A stretch of DNA of 64,000 bases from Sesamum alatum (lineage: Eukaryota > Streptophyta > Magnoliopsida > Lamiales > Pedaliaceae). Every line of letters starts with the position of its first letter. Positions within the stretch are counted from its first letter, which is position 1. Shown in pieces: positions 32,074-44,361 of this stretch. Position numbers and translations under genes: made by a program. The stretch covers positions 15,303,264-15,367,263 of the forward strand of contig JACGWO010000005.1 of NCBI GenBank assembly GCA_034509735.1. Reading direction: 5' to 3'. Under the pieces are notes generated by a model. The model saw only the letters and a list, made by a program, of their open reading frames with translations. It was not told the origin of the DNA and did not search any database.

Positions 32074-34132
32074 TGTTAGAATAGGTGATTAGAAAGCAAA
32101 TAGGTTTGGCATTTTGTAAGCTATTTGACAACTTGATGTAATGTAATATTATGTACTGAATAAAATGAGTGTTCATTACCATTGATACTTTCTTTGTTGT
32201 GCTCATTTTCATATGTTAAATGTTGTTTTACATATATCACAACAAAGCCCACATACCACGATTAACAACTCATGCAGTTGGGCCACGCATTGGATGGTGG
32301 TTATGAAACCAACAGATAATGGGTTGGGTCTGAAATATTCCAAGTCGAGGACCTCGAGATAGGGCATCGAGAGTCCTATAAAGACTTGCACGAAGAGTCG
32401 TATTCATTGGATGAGTACCGTGTTTCATCGGCGGCAGGTGTGGTACGCCTATACGATCTTGGTAGGTTGGTTGACTGGGGTCGAGCCGACTGAACTGACT
32501 CGTGGGGATCATCATATGGAAACCTTGGAGGCTTGGTCGGTATGATTGGATTTTCTCGGTTCTGATAGTACGTGAGTAGTCCTCAAACTTGACCATGGAA
32601 GTCACGTACACACGATGGCTCTATCTTGGATCTGGCGAGAGGTTGTCACTCTGTAAGATGATCATTATAAGACTTATCCATTACAGCCAAAATGTGTAGT
32701 GAGGATGGTGGGTTTCAAGAAGAGGATCTGTCCCCTATCAGGGATGGGAACTGACACCCAATTTCATACCCTAGACTAAGGCCGGGAGACGGTAGATGGA
32801 AGGACCGTACCCGTATGAAATCGGCGCCTAAATGTTCATGCCAACATTCACCTAGTCTCTAGTGCCATGGACCGTTGCTAGACGACCACCCATGGTAACA
32901 GGCTCCTGTTGGACATGGGCCCAAGTCTAGTTGAGAGTGAACCTAAAGGCCCACACACAAATCACCGAGGAGGTGAAGAAATTGATTAGAAGTTAATTTT
33001 AGAGGATAATGAGTAATTAGATTACTTGAGGGATTGTCAATTGGTTGGACGGGCCGATATTGTATGTGGCCCTCATTTTAATCGGTAAATGAAATTTATC
33101 GATTAAAGTAGAGAATCAAAAATTGGATCTTAATTGGATTAAGAGATTACTGGGAATTATTTAAGTGGACCTTGAATTAAATGGGATTTAATTTTGGGCT
33201 TGTTGTAATTGGATTACAATAAAATCTAATCCATTAAATTTTGGCCCAAGAGGTGTGTTCATTCCACTTTTGGAATGAGAAAAAGTTGGACTTCTTCCCA
33301 AATAAGCATGGCCAAAAATTGCTTCCTTTAGAAGCCTAAAAATCGGCCATGCGTGGCCTTGATAGAGTGTTGACTTGTCTCATTTGGTAAGGGTAAAATC
33401 AATTTCAGTCATGCCTATTTCATTTGGTATGATTAAATCATACCTTATGACATGGTAGGCTTGATTGATAAATTAATGGAATTGATTGGGATGTATCTAA
33501 ACATCCTTGGATGCACCTAGACACATTCAATAATCACATTAATTAAGTATATATATGAGCATATACTATCATCAAAGCAAGAGAATTACATTTAATCTTT
33601 TTCTAGGAAAAAGACGAAAAACACACTCTATTTTTCTCTCCAATTTTCGGCGCTCTCTCTACAACACATACTTCCCTCTTTTTTCTTCATTGATCTTGGA
33701 TCATTTTGAAGAACAAAGCTGGATCAAGAAGAGACACTAACATAATAGTATTATATTTCTTGGATCGTATCCTCTTAGATCCGTTTTTCTCTAGCAAGAG
33801 AAACACAATCTCTTCCAGTATGGTGTGAACTTCATTAGAGAGTTCATACGTTTAAACTTAGTGAACATATTCGGAGAGGAACAATGCTTATAGCCGTGCA
33901 AGAAAGTTAACTACAAAGGTAATTGTCACTTTTCGGTATTGTAGTTTCATTTCTACATCTATGCTCTATATGATATGTATACGCTTTTATATTATCATAT
34001 CCTACATTGAATGCCGGTTGGGCACCCAAGGGAACACCCTTGAAATTTTGATGATCTTTGCTTTTAATTTACGCAATATTTCGCATTCCTCACTTTCGCT
34101 CGCGCTCCCAGGCGGATCCGCTTGTCCCTTCA
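32074..34132 (+). mobile_element. Solo LTR in E2 leader, TSD CCTAA
   Basis: It starts TGTTAGAATAGGTGATTAG and ends CCCTTCA, 2,059 bp, with the 5-bp duplication CCTAA on both sides (32069-32073 and 34133-34137). No PBS, coding part or polypurine tract is attached, so it arose by recombination between two LTRs. It is of the diverged subtype close to the E2 LTR and lacks the CA/CT-rich tract of the young LTRs. Confidence 0.93.
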
Positions 34133-34526
34133 CCTAACAGGGACGTGCTAGGCTTGTTTTGCATGTGCTTATGTTTTTTATGGTTTGATGTATGATGTGT
34201 TTGGAATGCATCGTATTACATTATATGTATAAAACTTGAGCATGCAAAATACTAATATAATGATGTCTCGGTCTTAATATATTATTAACTCTCACTTGGA
34301 TGGTCCAAGTAAATATTAGGCCCAAAATGAAATTAAAAATCAAATGGTTTGATTATTCCAAGTCTTCCATCCATAACAATGTAGTGAGGAAGCAACTTTC
34401 ACCCATTCGTGGTCTCAGGAGCCGTGGCACGTTTGGAATGGAAGAAAGTTGCGCTGTTGTGTGAACGAATGGAATATGCTCCTAATTTCCCTGTCTCACG
34501 AGTCGTAGGGGGCGATAGTTGAGATA
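34133..34526 (+). other. E2 leader, second part
   Basis: It matches E1 from about 22800 onward (GGGACGTGCTAGGCTT, GATGTCTCGGTC). It keeps both palindrome sites in altered form (CAGGAGCCGTG near 34416 and CACGAGTCGTA near 34497). It ends at AGATA, the target of E3. Confidence 0.8.
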
Positions 34527-36521
34527 TATTAGAATAGGTGACCATGTAAGCCAATTTTGGCGGGTATATGTAACCTATGTCTAGACAATTTCAGGTGTTT
34601 GATAAATCATTAATGAATAAAGAAGTGAATTTCATTTGGCATCACTTTGTTTGTGTTCACTTATATTTGTTTTCCATATCTGTTCACTACGCAAAACAAA
34701 GCCCACGGACTGAGAATCAATTTCGGGGACTGGGACTACGCTTGGAGGTAGGTCCATGGAATCAGTCTTCCCGAATCAGTCCGGAAATCTCCAAGTCAAG
34801 GAATCCCGAAAATGGGTACCGGGATTCCATTTGAGACTTGCACTAAGCACCTGCTGTCGTGTTTCATCGACGGGTGACGAGGGTCGTCTAAGCAGTGTTA
34901 GTGGGTTAGCATGCTAGGACGCAGCTGACTGAGGTGACTCGCGGGAACCGTCTTACGGAGGACCTTGAGTATGGTCAGCAAGGTATGACGTGTATTCCCG
35001 GTTCCAACGGTACAGGCCAAGTCCTTTGACTTGAGGAATTGCTCAGTTTACCTGTACGTTAGGGCTGTATCTTAGATATGGTGAGAGATTGCCAGAATTC
35101 TCTTTGGTAGTCATAAGCCATGTCTAGTACAGTTCTGGTGTGCAAAGTGACAGTAGTTTCCAAGAAAGGATCTGTCTCCTGTCAATAGGTTTTGGCAGTT
35201 GAGTCTCATGTATACTCTAGGTCTTGTCCCTAAAACTGTGGCCACAGTGACTGAACAGAAGGGAAGGATTCCCTTGCGGCGTTTAGTGAGGACAGACCGA
35301 CACTTAGGTCCAAAATGGGTACCTGCATTATCCGTGCCCTAGACTCTAAGTGATGAGACCGAGGACAGAAGGACAAGTGTACTGTTAGAGCCTAAATGTT
35401 CATCCCTGAATATTTCACCTAATCTCTAGTGCCATGGACCGTTGCTAGATGGCCACCCATGGTAACGGAAGGATTTCTAGGAATCCGACCAAGTCTAGCT
35501 GAAAGGTGAACCTAAAGAGTCACACACTATCCACACACATTTAGATATTTAATTAGGAATTAAATATTGGAGTGAAGGAATGATTAAATTGGATTTAATC
35601 GGGTCCTTTATTTTTTCTTGGAGAAATAATTCCTTCTATTAGATATAAGGAATTAAATTGATAAATTAGATTTATCAAAGGGATTTATTTAATGGGCTTA
35701 AATAATATTTATATTTATTTTAGCCTCTTGGAAATATTTAAATAGGTTTTAAATATTCCATTAAATTAAATTAAATCAACGGTGAGATGAATGGGAGAGA
35801 TGGATGGCTAGGATTGTTTTTGACTAGGTCAAAACACTACTTTGACTAGGACTTTGACTAGGTCAAAATCCTAGTCAAAATAGAGTTCTTGAAAGAGGAG
35901 TTTAAAGAGGATTAGACTCCTCTTCTATATAAACCCCTAGCATCCTACAAGTTGAAGGATGATGAAATTCCAACACACACAACACACAGTACAACTCGGC
36001 TCTCTCTCCCCTCTATCTCGTCCGCCCTCTCTCTCTCACACACTCCAAGAAAATTATTTTCTCTTAGTTCTCTTGTTCTTGGAACATTAGAACTTTGATG
36101 AATCAATACCATTAATTCATAATGTGTTATTGATTCATCCACTCCAAAATATTATACACTTGTTCGTTGCTAGCACGACGTGCAAGATACGTGGGTGGAT
36201 CGTGTGTCACGATTTGGAGGGTCTCAAGAACGAGATCTTGGTGCAAAACGGGGAACAACGCGTGTAGCCGTTGAAGACGAAAACGACAACGGGTAGGTCT
36301 CGTTTATGTTTTTCGTCCCTTTTAATTTTCTACCCTATGGCCTCCATGATTCTTTTATGTTTTATTATTCATGAGATACACCGAACACCCGGGAATTTCA
36401 AAGGCACACCCTTTGAAACGTGTTCTTTAATTTAAAAGCATGTTTAAATTCCATATTTAATTTTAATTATACCGCGCTTCCGCATTCGCGCTTTTCCCAG
36501 GACGATCCACAATTTCTTTCA
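34527..36521 (+). repeat. E3 5' LTR
   Basis: It starts TATTAGAATAGGTGACC (TG mutated to TA) and ends TTTCTTTCA before the PBS. W-box palindromes lie at about 35815-35880 and TATATAA at 35926-35932. The CA/CT tract is shorter than in E1. Confidence 0.93.
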
Positions 36522-36734
36522 GTGGTATCAGAGCCCGGTTCGGTGTATAGGCCTAGGGTTTATGTGCGTTTAAGCATGAAACGTGATTTAGCATGTTTTA
36601 ATTGAATCTTGATTTTCTTGATTATTAAAGCATGTTGTTTTTATTGCTTTTAATTCGTGTGAAATTCTGAATGTTGGTATTTTTCTGTTTTTTCTTGGGA
36701 AACGGGGGAAAAGTTGAACTGAAAACGAGAAACG

Positions 36735-37275
36735 CCACAGCCGGCCAGCCGGGAAGGCTGGCCGCGCGCAGCCGAGCGCTGCCGGCAGGGCAGACGCGCG
36801 CAGGCAAGGGTAGCCTGCGCGCGCCCGCCCAGCCGGTCGCGCAGGGGCAGCGCGCGCGCAAGGGGGCGCCTCCAGGCGCGCGCGCGGGCAGACGAGGGTG
36901 TCTGCGCGCGCGCGCGCGCAAGGCTGTCGGGCGGAGAGCCCGCGTGCGGACGGGCACCAGGCGCGCGCGCACGCAGACGGAGGGTCTGCGCGCGCGCGCC
37001 CGGCGGGCGTGCCCAGTGCGCGTCTACGCGCGCGCACTGCGCACAGCGCAGGCACGCGGCTGGCGACCAGCAGGCCGGCACCCGCGAGGCAGAGGAGCCT
37101 GCGCGCGCGACGGCCTGCCGGAACACCAGGCCGCGCAGCGCGCTGCCGGCCAGGCGCGCGCGCACGCAGGCAAGGGGCCTGCGCGCGCGCGCGCAGGGGC
37201 GGCAGGCTGGGCCTGCTGCCCTGCGCGCACGGCCGGCCGGCTGCTGCCGGTGGCGGCGGCCGGCGGCTGCTGCAG
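36735..37275 (+). repeat. GC-hairpin array in E3 leader
   Basis: Same position and structure as in E1 but about 60 bp shorter. It begins with the same GGCCAGCC/GGCTGGCC hairpin. Hairpins with CG-alternating stems around CAGAC/GTCTGC and CAGGC/GCCTG follow in the same order. Open frames across it differ in phase from those in E1 and E4, which argues against coding. Confidence 0.9.
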
Positions 37276-38815
37276 CAAGGGTTTTTTGAAACCCTAGTAT
37301 TATTTTTTTTTATTATTTTTATTATTTTTATTTACTTTTCAGTTTTAATTTTGAATTAATTCTGAAAATTCGTTTTTGGGTTCAATTTTGCCTAAATTCC
37401 TAAAGACATTATTTTAGGAGTAAAATAAATTGGATTTGGAATCCCGGGGTTATTTTACTTAAAATAATGAGGAAAGGTTTTCCTAAAATGAGAAAAATAT
37501 TATTACCAATATTTGTGTTTTATTTTTCACGCGTTGCGCACATGTTCATTTATTTTCATCTTGGATTAATATGATTGGAAATCATGTATTATTGGTATAT
37601 TTATGATTATGTGATTGGATCATGTAATTACGTGTGTTGGATGGAAATGGATGATCACGAGCCCTAGACCGGATGTATGGTTTAATTTTCTGTTGGGCCT
37701 GTGTGCCTCTTTAACTGTTTTCTCCTTCTCTCTTTCTAGTGCCTTGGAATAATAAGGCTTTCTACCTCCCTCCTTATGTACTCCCCCCGGGTTTTCGCTG
37801 GGGTTTCTATTTTTTTAATATGTAATGAGAGTAGACTAGGAGTGAGGTTTCTTTTTGTAATTGGTGGAGAAGAAGGAAGGACCACATGGAGAGCCCAGAC
37901 CGAAGGTCCCTTGGAGTTTTCCATGAAGTGAAGAAAGAGAAAAGAGACCAAGGCCCATCAGCATGATGATTGGGTTACTATTATTGTAATAGTATAGGAC
38001 CAACCCTAGATTGACCATAGATCCACTGCGGGCTCAGTGGATCGCATAGGATTCGGGCTCGTGATCATCCAACAGGGGCGTGCTAGGCTTTAATTTTGCA
38101 TGTGGTTATTGTGATGGATGAATGGGGTTTTTATTTATCATATAACTGCTATGGATGGATTTTATTTATGCATTATGGATGAATGTATGCATATATATTA
38201 TGAGATCTCGGTCATTCACCACTCTCACATTGGTTGGACCAATGTTGAAATATTAGACCCTAGATAAAGTGGACATGAACTCTAGGAGTTCGTCCATGCC
38301 TTCCAATCCGTGGCATAGTGAGGAAGCTGTTTTAGGTCAATAGCGTGGTCTCACGAGTCGTGGCACGTTATTGTACTTAAAAGAAGCTGCACTGTGTCAT
38401 GAACGAAAAATGGGTTGCTGTTACCTGTCTCACGAGTCGTGGGGGTACTAGTGGGTCTGTGGCTCGGTCGATTGGGTCGGGTCTAACGCCCAATTAGCAT
38501 GATTCGCTTGGAGTCCTCGGGGTCATGCAAAAGGGTGAGGCAATAATCTTGGGAATCTCGTGGAACGAGAATGGTATGGAATACCTCCCACAGGATCTTT
38601 TCCATGCGAATCGTAAAAGCGGGGTATGGGAAAAATCGCTGTGGATCCCAAGCCCACTAGGAAAGGATTTCCCGAAAATCACGTTTGAGAGTACCGTGTT
38701 TTCGTATAAATAGTGGGAGGATTAAATGACTAAAGACCAAGCATTTAATTATTTCATCAAACCACCGTCTTTATTTTCTGCTGATCGCGCGTTGTTTTCT
38801 AAATGTAGATTTAAA
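37276..38815 (+). other. E3 leader downstream part
   Basis: Colinear with E1 22021-23544. It holds the telobox palindrome, the Y-tract/AG site, CACGAGTCGTG at 38352-38362 and 38431-38441, the 62-codon frame 38525-38713 and TATAAATAG. Confidence 0.75.
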
Positions 38816-39623
38816 ATGTCTAAGAACCCACTATCAACCATTCTTGAGACAAACAAATTTAATGGAACCAACTACAACGACTGGTTGCGCAATCTCAGGA
38901 TAGTCCTAGATTACGAGAACCAAGGCTACGTCATGGACGAGCCTCTCCCTAGGACCTTGCCGGAAGGATCAACGCCAGAAGAACGTGAGACGTTCGAGAC
39001 TTGGCATAAGGATAACCGGAAGGTCCGTAGCGTCATACTTGCTTCGATGACCAATGAGATTCAGAAGCAATATGAAAGGCTAGACGATATCCCTTCCATT
39101 ATGGCTCGCCTTAAGGATTGCTATGCAGTCCCGGACCGGCATACTAGGTATGTCGCGACCAAGGCGTTCTTTGGAACTAAAATGACAGAAGGATCCTCTG
39201 TACAAGAGCATGGGGTTAAAATGCTTACCCTAGTGGAAAAGCTCGAGGACCTAAAGGCAGGTCTCGATAACGAAACGTACATAGATGTGATCCTTCAGTC
39301 ACTCCCACCTTCCTTCGACCAATTTATCGTCAACTATAACATGAATGCACTTGAGAAGGGCATTCATGAGTTGATCAATATGTTGGTGCAATACGAGGCA
39401 ACGACTAAGAAGTCCGCGCCTTCGTATTGTTTGGAGGTGCTTCAACTTCCAAAACGAAAGGCAAGGGGTGCCGGACGTTGGAAAAAGAAGAAGGGGAAGG
39501 GAAAAGCCGTCATAGCAGCTACGAACACTCAGAGTGTTCCCATTGCCAAAGAGGGGAAAGGCAAAGGAAAGGGAAAGGTTGTCTCCAAGCAACAGTCAAA
39601 GGCTTATGACATATGTATCAACT
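38816..39623 (+). pseudogene. E3 gag, cut by the assembly gap
   Basis: It starts MSKNPLSTILETNKF and keeps the full capsid-like region in one frame. An open frame extends upstream to 38726, but the conserved start is 38816. A 1-nt loss at about 39425 and a 1-nt gain at about 39467 cancel out, so about 14 residues after KKSAPS differ from E4 before the frame returns at GAGRWKKKKGKGK. The sequence stops at the first Cys of the CCHC knuckle, where the N run begins. Its function is as for E1 gag. Confidence 0.88.
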
Positions 39624-40123
39624 NNNNNNNNNNNNNNNNNNNNNNNNNNNNNNNNNNNNNNNNNNNNNNNNNNNNNNNNNNNNNNNNNNNNNNNNNNNNN
39701 NNNNNNNNNNNNNNNNNNNNNNNNNNNNNNNNNNNNNNNNNNNNNNNNNNNNNNNNNNNNNNNNNNNNNNNNNNNNNNNNNNNNNNNNNNNNNNNNNNNN
39801 NNNNNNNNNNNNNNNNNNNNNNNNNNNNNNNNNNNNNNNNNNNNNNNNNNNNNNNNNNNNNNNNNNNNNNNNNNNNNNNNNNNNNNNNNNNNNNNNNNNN
39901 NNNNNNNNNNNNNNNNNNNNNNNNNNNNNNNNNNNNNNNNNNNNNNNNNNNNNNNNNNNNNNNNNNNNNNNNNNNNNNNNNNNNNNNNNNNNNNNNNNNN
40001 NNNNNNNNNNNNNNNNNNNNNNNNNNNNNNNNNNNNNNNNNNNNNNNNNNNNNNNNNNNNNNNNNNNNNNNNNNNNNNNNNNNNNNNNNNNNNNNNNNNN
40101 NNNNNNNNNNNNNNNNNNNNNNN
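39624..40123. other. Assembly gap, exactly 500 N
   Basis: The run is exactly 500 bases, a placeholder size. In E4 the missing interval (from the CCHC knuckle to the RNase H tail, 49421-52509) is about 3.1 kb. Frames drawn through the N run are meaningless. Confidence 0.98.
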
Positions 40124-40269
40124 AGGTGACGTTCGGATGGACCGAGTCAACTCAGCAGACAACACAGCAGACCCGCTGACAAAGCCTATGTCGCAGAGTG
40201 CTCATACGCAACATTTGAGAAGATGGGATTAGGCATATGGGTAATTGGCTTTAAAGGTCAAGTGGAGAT

Positions 40270-42264
40270 TGTTAGAATAGGTGACCATGTAAGCCAATTT
40301 TGGCGGGTATATGTAACCTATGTCTACACAATTTCAGGTGTTTGATAAATATCATTAATGAATAAAGAAGTGAATTTCATTTGGCATCACTTTGTTTGTG
40401 TTCACATATATTTGTTTTCCATATCTGTTCACTACGCAAACAAAGCCCACGGACTGAGAATCAATTCCGGGACTGGGACTACGCTTGGAGGTAGGTCCAT
40501 GGAATCAGTCTTCCCGAATCAGTCCGGAAATCTCCAAGTCAAGGAATCCCGAAAAATGGGTACCGGGATTCCATTGAGACTTGCACTAAGCACCTGCTGT
40601 CGTGTTTCATCGACGGGTTGATGAGGGTCGTCTAAGCAGTGTTAGTGGGTTAGCATGCTAGGACGCAGCTGACTGAGGTGACTCGCGGGAACCGTCTTAC
40701 GGAGGACGTTGAGTATGGTCAGCAAGGTATGACGTGTATTCCCGGTTCCCAACGGTACAGGCCAAGTCCTTTGACTTGAGGAATTGCTCAGTTTACCTGT
40801 ACGTTAGGGCTGTATCTTAGATATGGTGAGAGATTGCCAGAATTCTCTTTGGTAGTCATAAGCCATGTCTAGTACAGTTCTGGTGTGCAAAGTGACAGTA
40901 GTTTCCAAGAAAGGATCTGTCTCCTGTCAATAGGTTTTGGCAGTTGAGTCTCATGTATACTCTAGGTCTTGTCCCTAAAACTGTGGCCACAGTGACTGAA
41001 CAGAAGGGAAGGATTCCCTTGCGGCGTTTAGTGAGGACAGACCGACACTTAGGTCCAAAATGGGTACCTGCATTATCCGTGCCCTAGACTCTAAGTGATG
41101 AGACCGAGGACAGAAGGACAAGTGTACTGTTAGAGCCTAAATGTTCATCCCTGAATATTTCACCTAGTCTCTAGTGCCATGGACCGTTGCTAGATGGCCA
41201 CCCATGGTAACGGAAGGATTCTAGGAATCCGACCAAGTCTAGCTGAAAGGTGAACCTAAAGAGTCACACACTATCCACACACATTTAGATATTTAATTAG
41301 GAATTAAATATTGGAGTGAAGGAATGATTAAATTGGATTTAATCGGGTCCTTTATTTTTCTTGGAGAAATAATTCCTTCTATTAGATATAAGGAATTAAA
41401 TTGATAAATTAGATTTATCAAAGGGATTTATTTAATGGGCTTAAATAATATTTATATTTATTTTAGCCTCTTGGAAATATTTAAATAGGTTTTAAATATT
41501 CCATTAAACTAAATTAAATCAACGGTGAGATGAATGGGAGAGATGGATGGCTAGGATTGTTTTGACTAGGTCAAAACACTACTTTGACTAGGACTTTGAC
41601 TAGGTCAAAATCCTAGTCAAAATAGAGTTCTTGAAAGAGGAGTTTAAAGAGGATTAGACTCCTCTTCTATATAAACCCCTAGCATCCTACAAGTTGAAGG
41701 ATGATGAAATTCCAACACACACAACACACAGTACAACTCGGCTCTCTCTCCCCTCTATCTCGTCCGCCCTCTCTCTCTCACACACTCCAAGAAAATTATT
41801 TTCTCTTAGTTCTCTTGTTCTTGGAACATTAGAACTTTGATGAATCAATACCATTAATTCATAATGTGTTATTGATTCATCCACTCCAAAATATTATACA
41901 CTTGTTCGTTGCTAGCACGACGTGCAAGATACGTGGGTGGATCGTGTGTCACGATTTGGAGGGTCTCAAGAACGAGATCTTGGTGCAAAACGGGAACAAC
42001 GCGTGTAGCCGTTGAAGACGAAAACGACAACGGGTAGGTCTCGTTTATGTTTTTCGTCCCTTTTAATTTTCTACCCTATGGCCTCCATGATTCTTTTTAT
42101 GTTTTATTATTCATGAGATACACCGAACACCCGGGAATTTCAAAGGCACACCCTTTGAAACGTGTTCTTTAATTTAAAAGCATGTTTAAAATTCCATATT
42201 TAATTTTAATTATACCGCGCTTCCGCATTCGCGCTTTTCCCGGGACGATCCACAATTTCTTTCA
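40270..42264 (+). repeat. E3 3' LTR
   Basis: It starts TGTTAGAATAGG after AAGTGGAGAT and ends TTTCTTTCA, followed by the duplication AGATA. It differs from the 5' LTR by a handful of bases. Confidence 0.93.
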
Positions 42265-42616
42265 AGATATTCATTTGGTTGATGGGTCGGGGCTAACACT
42301 AAGTAACATAATTCTCTTGGAGTCCTTAGGCTCATGTGAAGAGGCGAGACAGAATATCTTGGGGATCTCATTGGATGAGAATGGTATAGGTTACCTCCCA
42401 CAAATCAATTTTCTGTGTGAATTGTAAAACCGAGGCATGGAGAATTGTGTTTGTGGACTCCAAGCCCACTAGGAAATGGTCTTCTGAAAACCCCACTTGA
42501 GAGTGGTGGGCTTTCTTGAAGAAAGAGTGGGAGGGGTTAATGACTAAGACCAAGTCTTAACTTGAATTTAATATTATAATAATCTACTAAATTTTTGTTT
42601 TACATTCTGAATGTAG
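42265..42616 (+). other. E2 leader, third part
   Basis: This continues E2 after E3. It matches E1 23170-23544 (TTGGTTGATGGGTCGG, CTTGGAGTCC, ACCTCCCACA, GAGAGTGG). The 62-codon frame of the young copies is broken here by stops. Confidence 0.75.
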
Positions 42617-43490
42617 ATGTCTAAGAATGCACTCGATGTAATTCTTGAGACTAACAAATTTGGTGGAACAAACTATAACAATTGGATGTGAAATCTGAGG
42701 ATTGTCCTCGATTTCGAAGACCAGGCTTACGTTCTGAATAAGCCTCTTCCTCAGGTCTTACTGGAGGGGTCCTCGTCCAAAGAGCGTTCGATGTTCAATG
42801 AATGGCAGGAGGATAACCGCAAGGTCCATAGCATCATACTAGCATCCATGACTAATGAGTTCCTAAAACAGTATGATCGGCTGGTCGATGTCAGCTCGAT
42901 AATGCTCCGCATGAAAGACGTTTATGCGGTACTGGACCGGCATATTAGATATGCTGCGACGAAGGCATTTTTCGGAGCTAAGATGACAGAAGGGTCGTTT
43001 TGTACACCAACATGAAGTGATGATGCTATCACTTGTGGAGAAGCTCAAGACCTCCAAGCTGATCTTAGAAAAGAGACGTACATCGACGTGATCGTTCAGT
43101 CTATTCCTCCCTCTTTTGACTCATTTATTGTTAACTATAACATGAATGTGCTTGAAAAAGACCTTCATGAGTTGATAAATATGTTTGTCCAATACGAGGC
43201 AACGATTGAAAAGTTTGCGCCATCTGTATTAGTGGGGGAGGCTTCAACCTCAAGAGCGAAAAGCAAAGGGGCCGAACGTTGGAGGAGGAAAGAATGGTAA
43301 GACAGAATCAGCCGCTGCAAGTGCCCAGAGCGCTCCTGTTGCCATGCTGGCATGGGCAAAGGAAAGAGGAAAGCGGTTTAGTAACCAAGGATTGCGAAAA
43401 ATGTTTGCATATATTGCCGTGAAAAAGGACATTGGAAGAGGGAGTGTTCGAAACTCCTCTCCAACCAAGGTTTATTTGATTTAAACTTTA
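42617..43490 (+). pseudogene. E2 gag remnant with CCHC knuckle
   Basis: The ATG at 42617 (MSKNALDVILETNKFGGTNY) is followed by an in-frame stop after NNW(M) at about 42690 and a frameshift near 42998. The piece 42791-43015 keeps NRKVHSIILASMTNEF and KAFFGAKMTEGS. After further shifts, IPPSFDSFIVNYNMN (43097) and a knuckle CIYCREKGHWKREC (about 43408) are still visible. It is diverged from E1/E4 over its whole length, as expected for the oldest layer. Confidence 0.85.
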
Positions 43491-44361
43491 ATATGATTAC
43501 TATTCTACTTCTTGGGTGTTGGATACCAGCTGTAGAGTTCATATCTGCAAATGATTTGCAGGAAATGGAAAGGAGTAGAAGGCTAAGACGAAGATAGTTC
43601 TAAAGCTAGGCAATGGCAAGGGCTGTTGCTGCAAAAGCTATAGCACCAATTTGGCTTAACTAGTGGTCATATTAGGATAGAGTTGATAGGTCACAATTAT
43701 GTAACCTAGCATGATCAAAATTATGTTTTTCTATTGTTGGACAATTAGGATTATATGTTTTTGATCAATGAAAGTTTCTTTTATTTGACAAAGAATGGTT
43801 ATTCTTGTCTGCTTGGTTATTTGCCTAATTGTTTCAATACCATCCCATAATTAGATTATAAATGCTAAAAAAAAATGATAAAATGGATAGTCAAGATAAA
43901 CTCACAGATTTGGCATGTAAAGTTAGGTCACGAACGTCTAGATAGGATACAGAGGTTAATAGATTCAAGGAGTTTAGAAAGAGACAATTTCAATATGCTA
44001 GCTTGCAAGTCCTTCCTGAGTAGGAAGATGGCCAATAAGCTCTCTGTAGGATAAAGTATGCTTGCTAGTGGTCTCTTAGATTAGATCCAGCCAGACATCT
44101 ATGGATCACTGAATACACAAGACCAGAAGAGGGTGCACAAGTCTAAGGACGTTTGGAAGGTTCTGGGAATTAGATTTGAAGTGTGAACTGAATTGGTTGC
44201 AAAATTAACCTTTGATTGGATCGCATGGTGTGTATTTAGTGGGAGTTCTTGATGTATCTAAATGAGAATGAAATTATCAATCAGTGGAAATCTTCCTGGA
44301 GCCTCACAATTCAACGACATCTCTAATAAGAGAGGAATCGAACCTTGTTCAACATGGTTCA
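43491..44361 (+). pseudogene. E2 protease and integrase N-terminal remnant
   Basis: Traces of the protease (WVLDTSC near 43513) and of the integrase finger region (a piece like RLIDSRSLERDN near 43952 and SRKMANKLSVG near 44020) are visible in mixed frames with many stops. The stretch ends in the segment equivalent to NRTLLDMVRS, where GTTCA was duplicated by E4. It is not translatable. Confidence 0.75.

Larger units (their letters stand above)
34527..42264 (+). mobile_element. Copia element E3, TSD AGATA, with assembly gap
   Basis: 5' LTR 34527-36521, PBS 36523, leader with GC block 36735-37275, gag from 38816, a gap of 500 N (39624-40123), the last part of RNase H (40124-40249), polypurine tract, and 3' LTR 40270-42264. 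The flanking duplication AGATA is at 34522-34526 and 42265-42269. The 5' LTR first dinucleotide is TA instead of TG. The LTRs are nearly identical by eye. About 3.1 kb of pol expected from E4 is represented by the gap. Confidence 0.93.

Noticed and set aside
39596..40232. Open frames running through the N stretch
   Set aside because: They are made by unknown bases read as non-stop codons.
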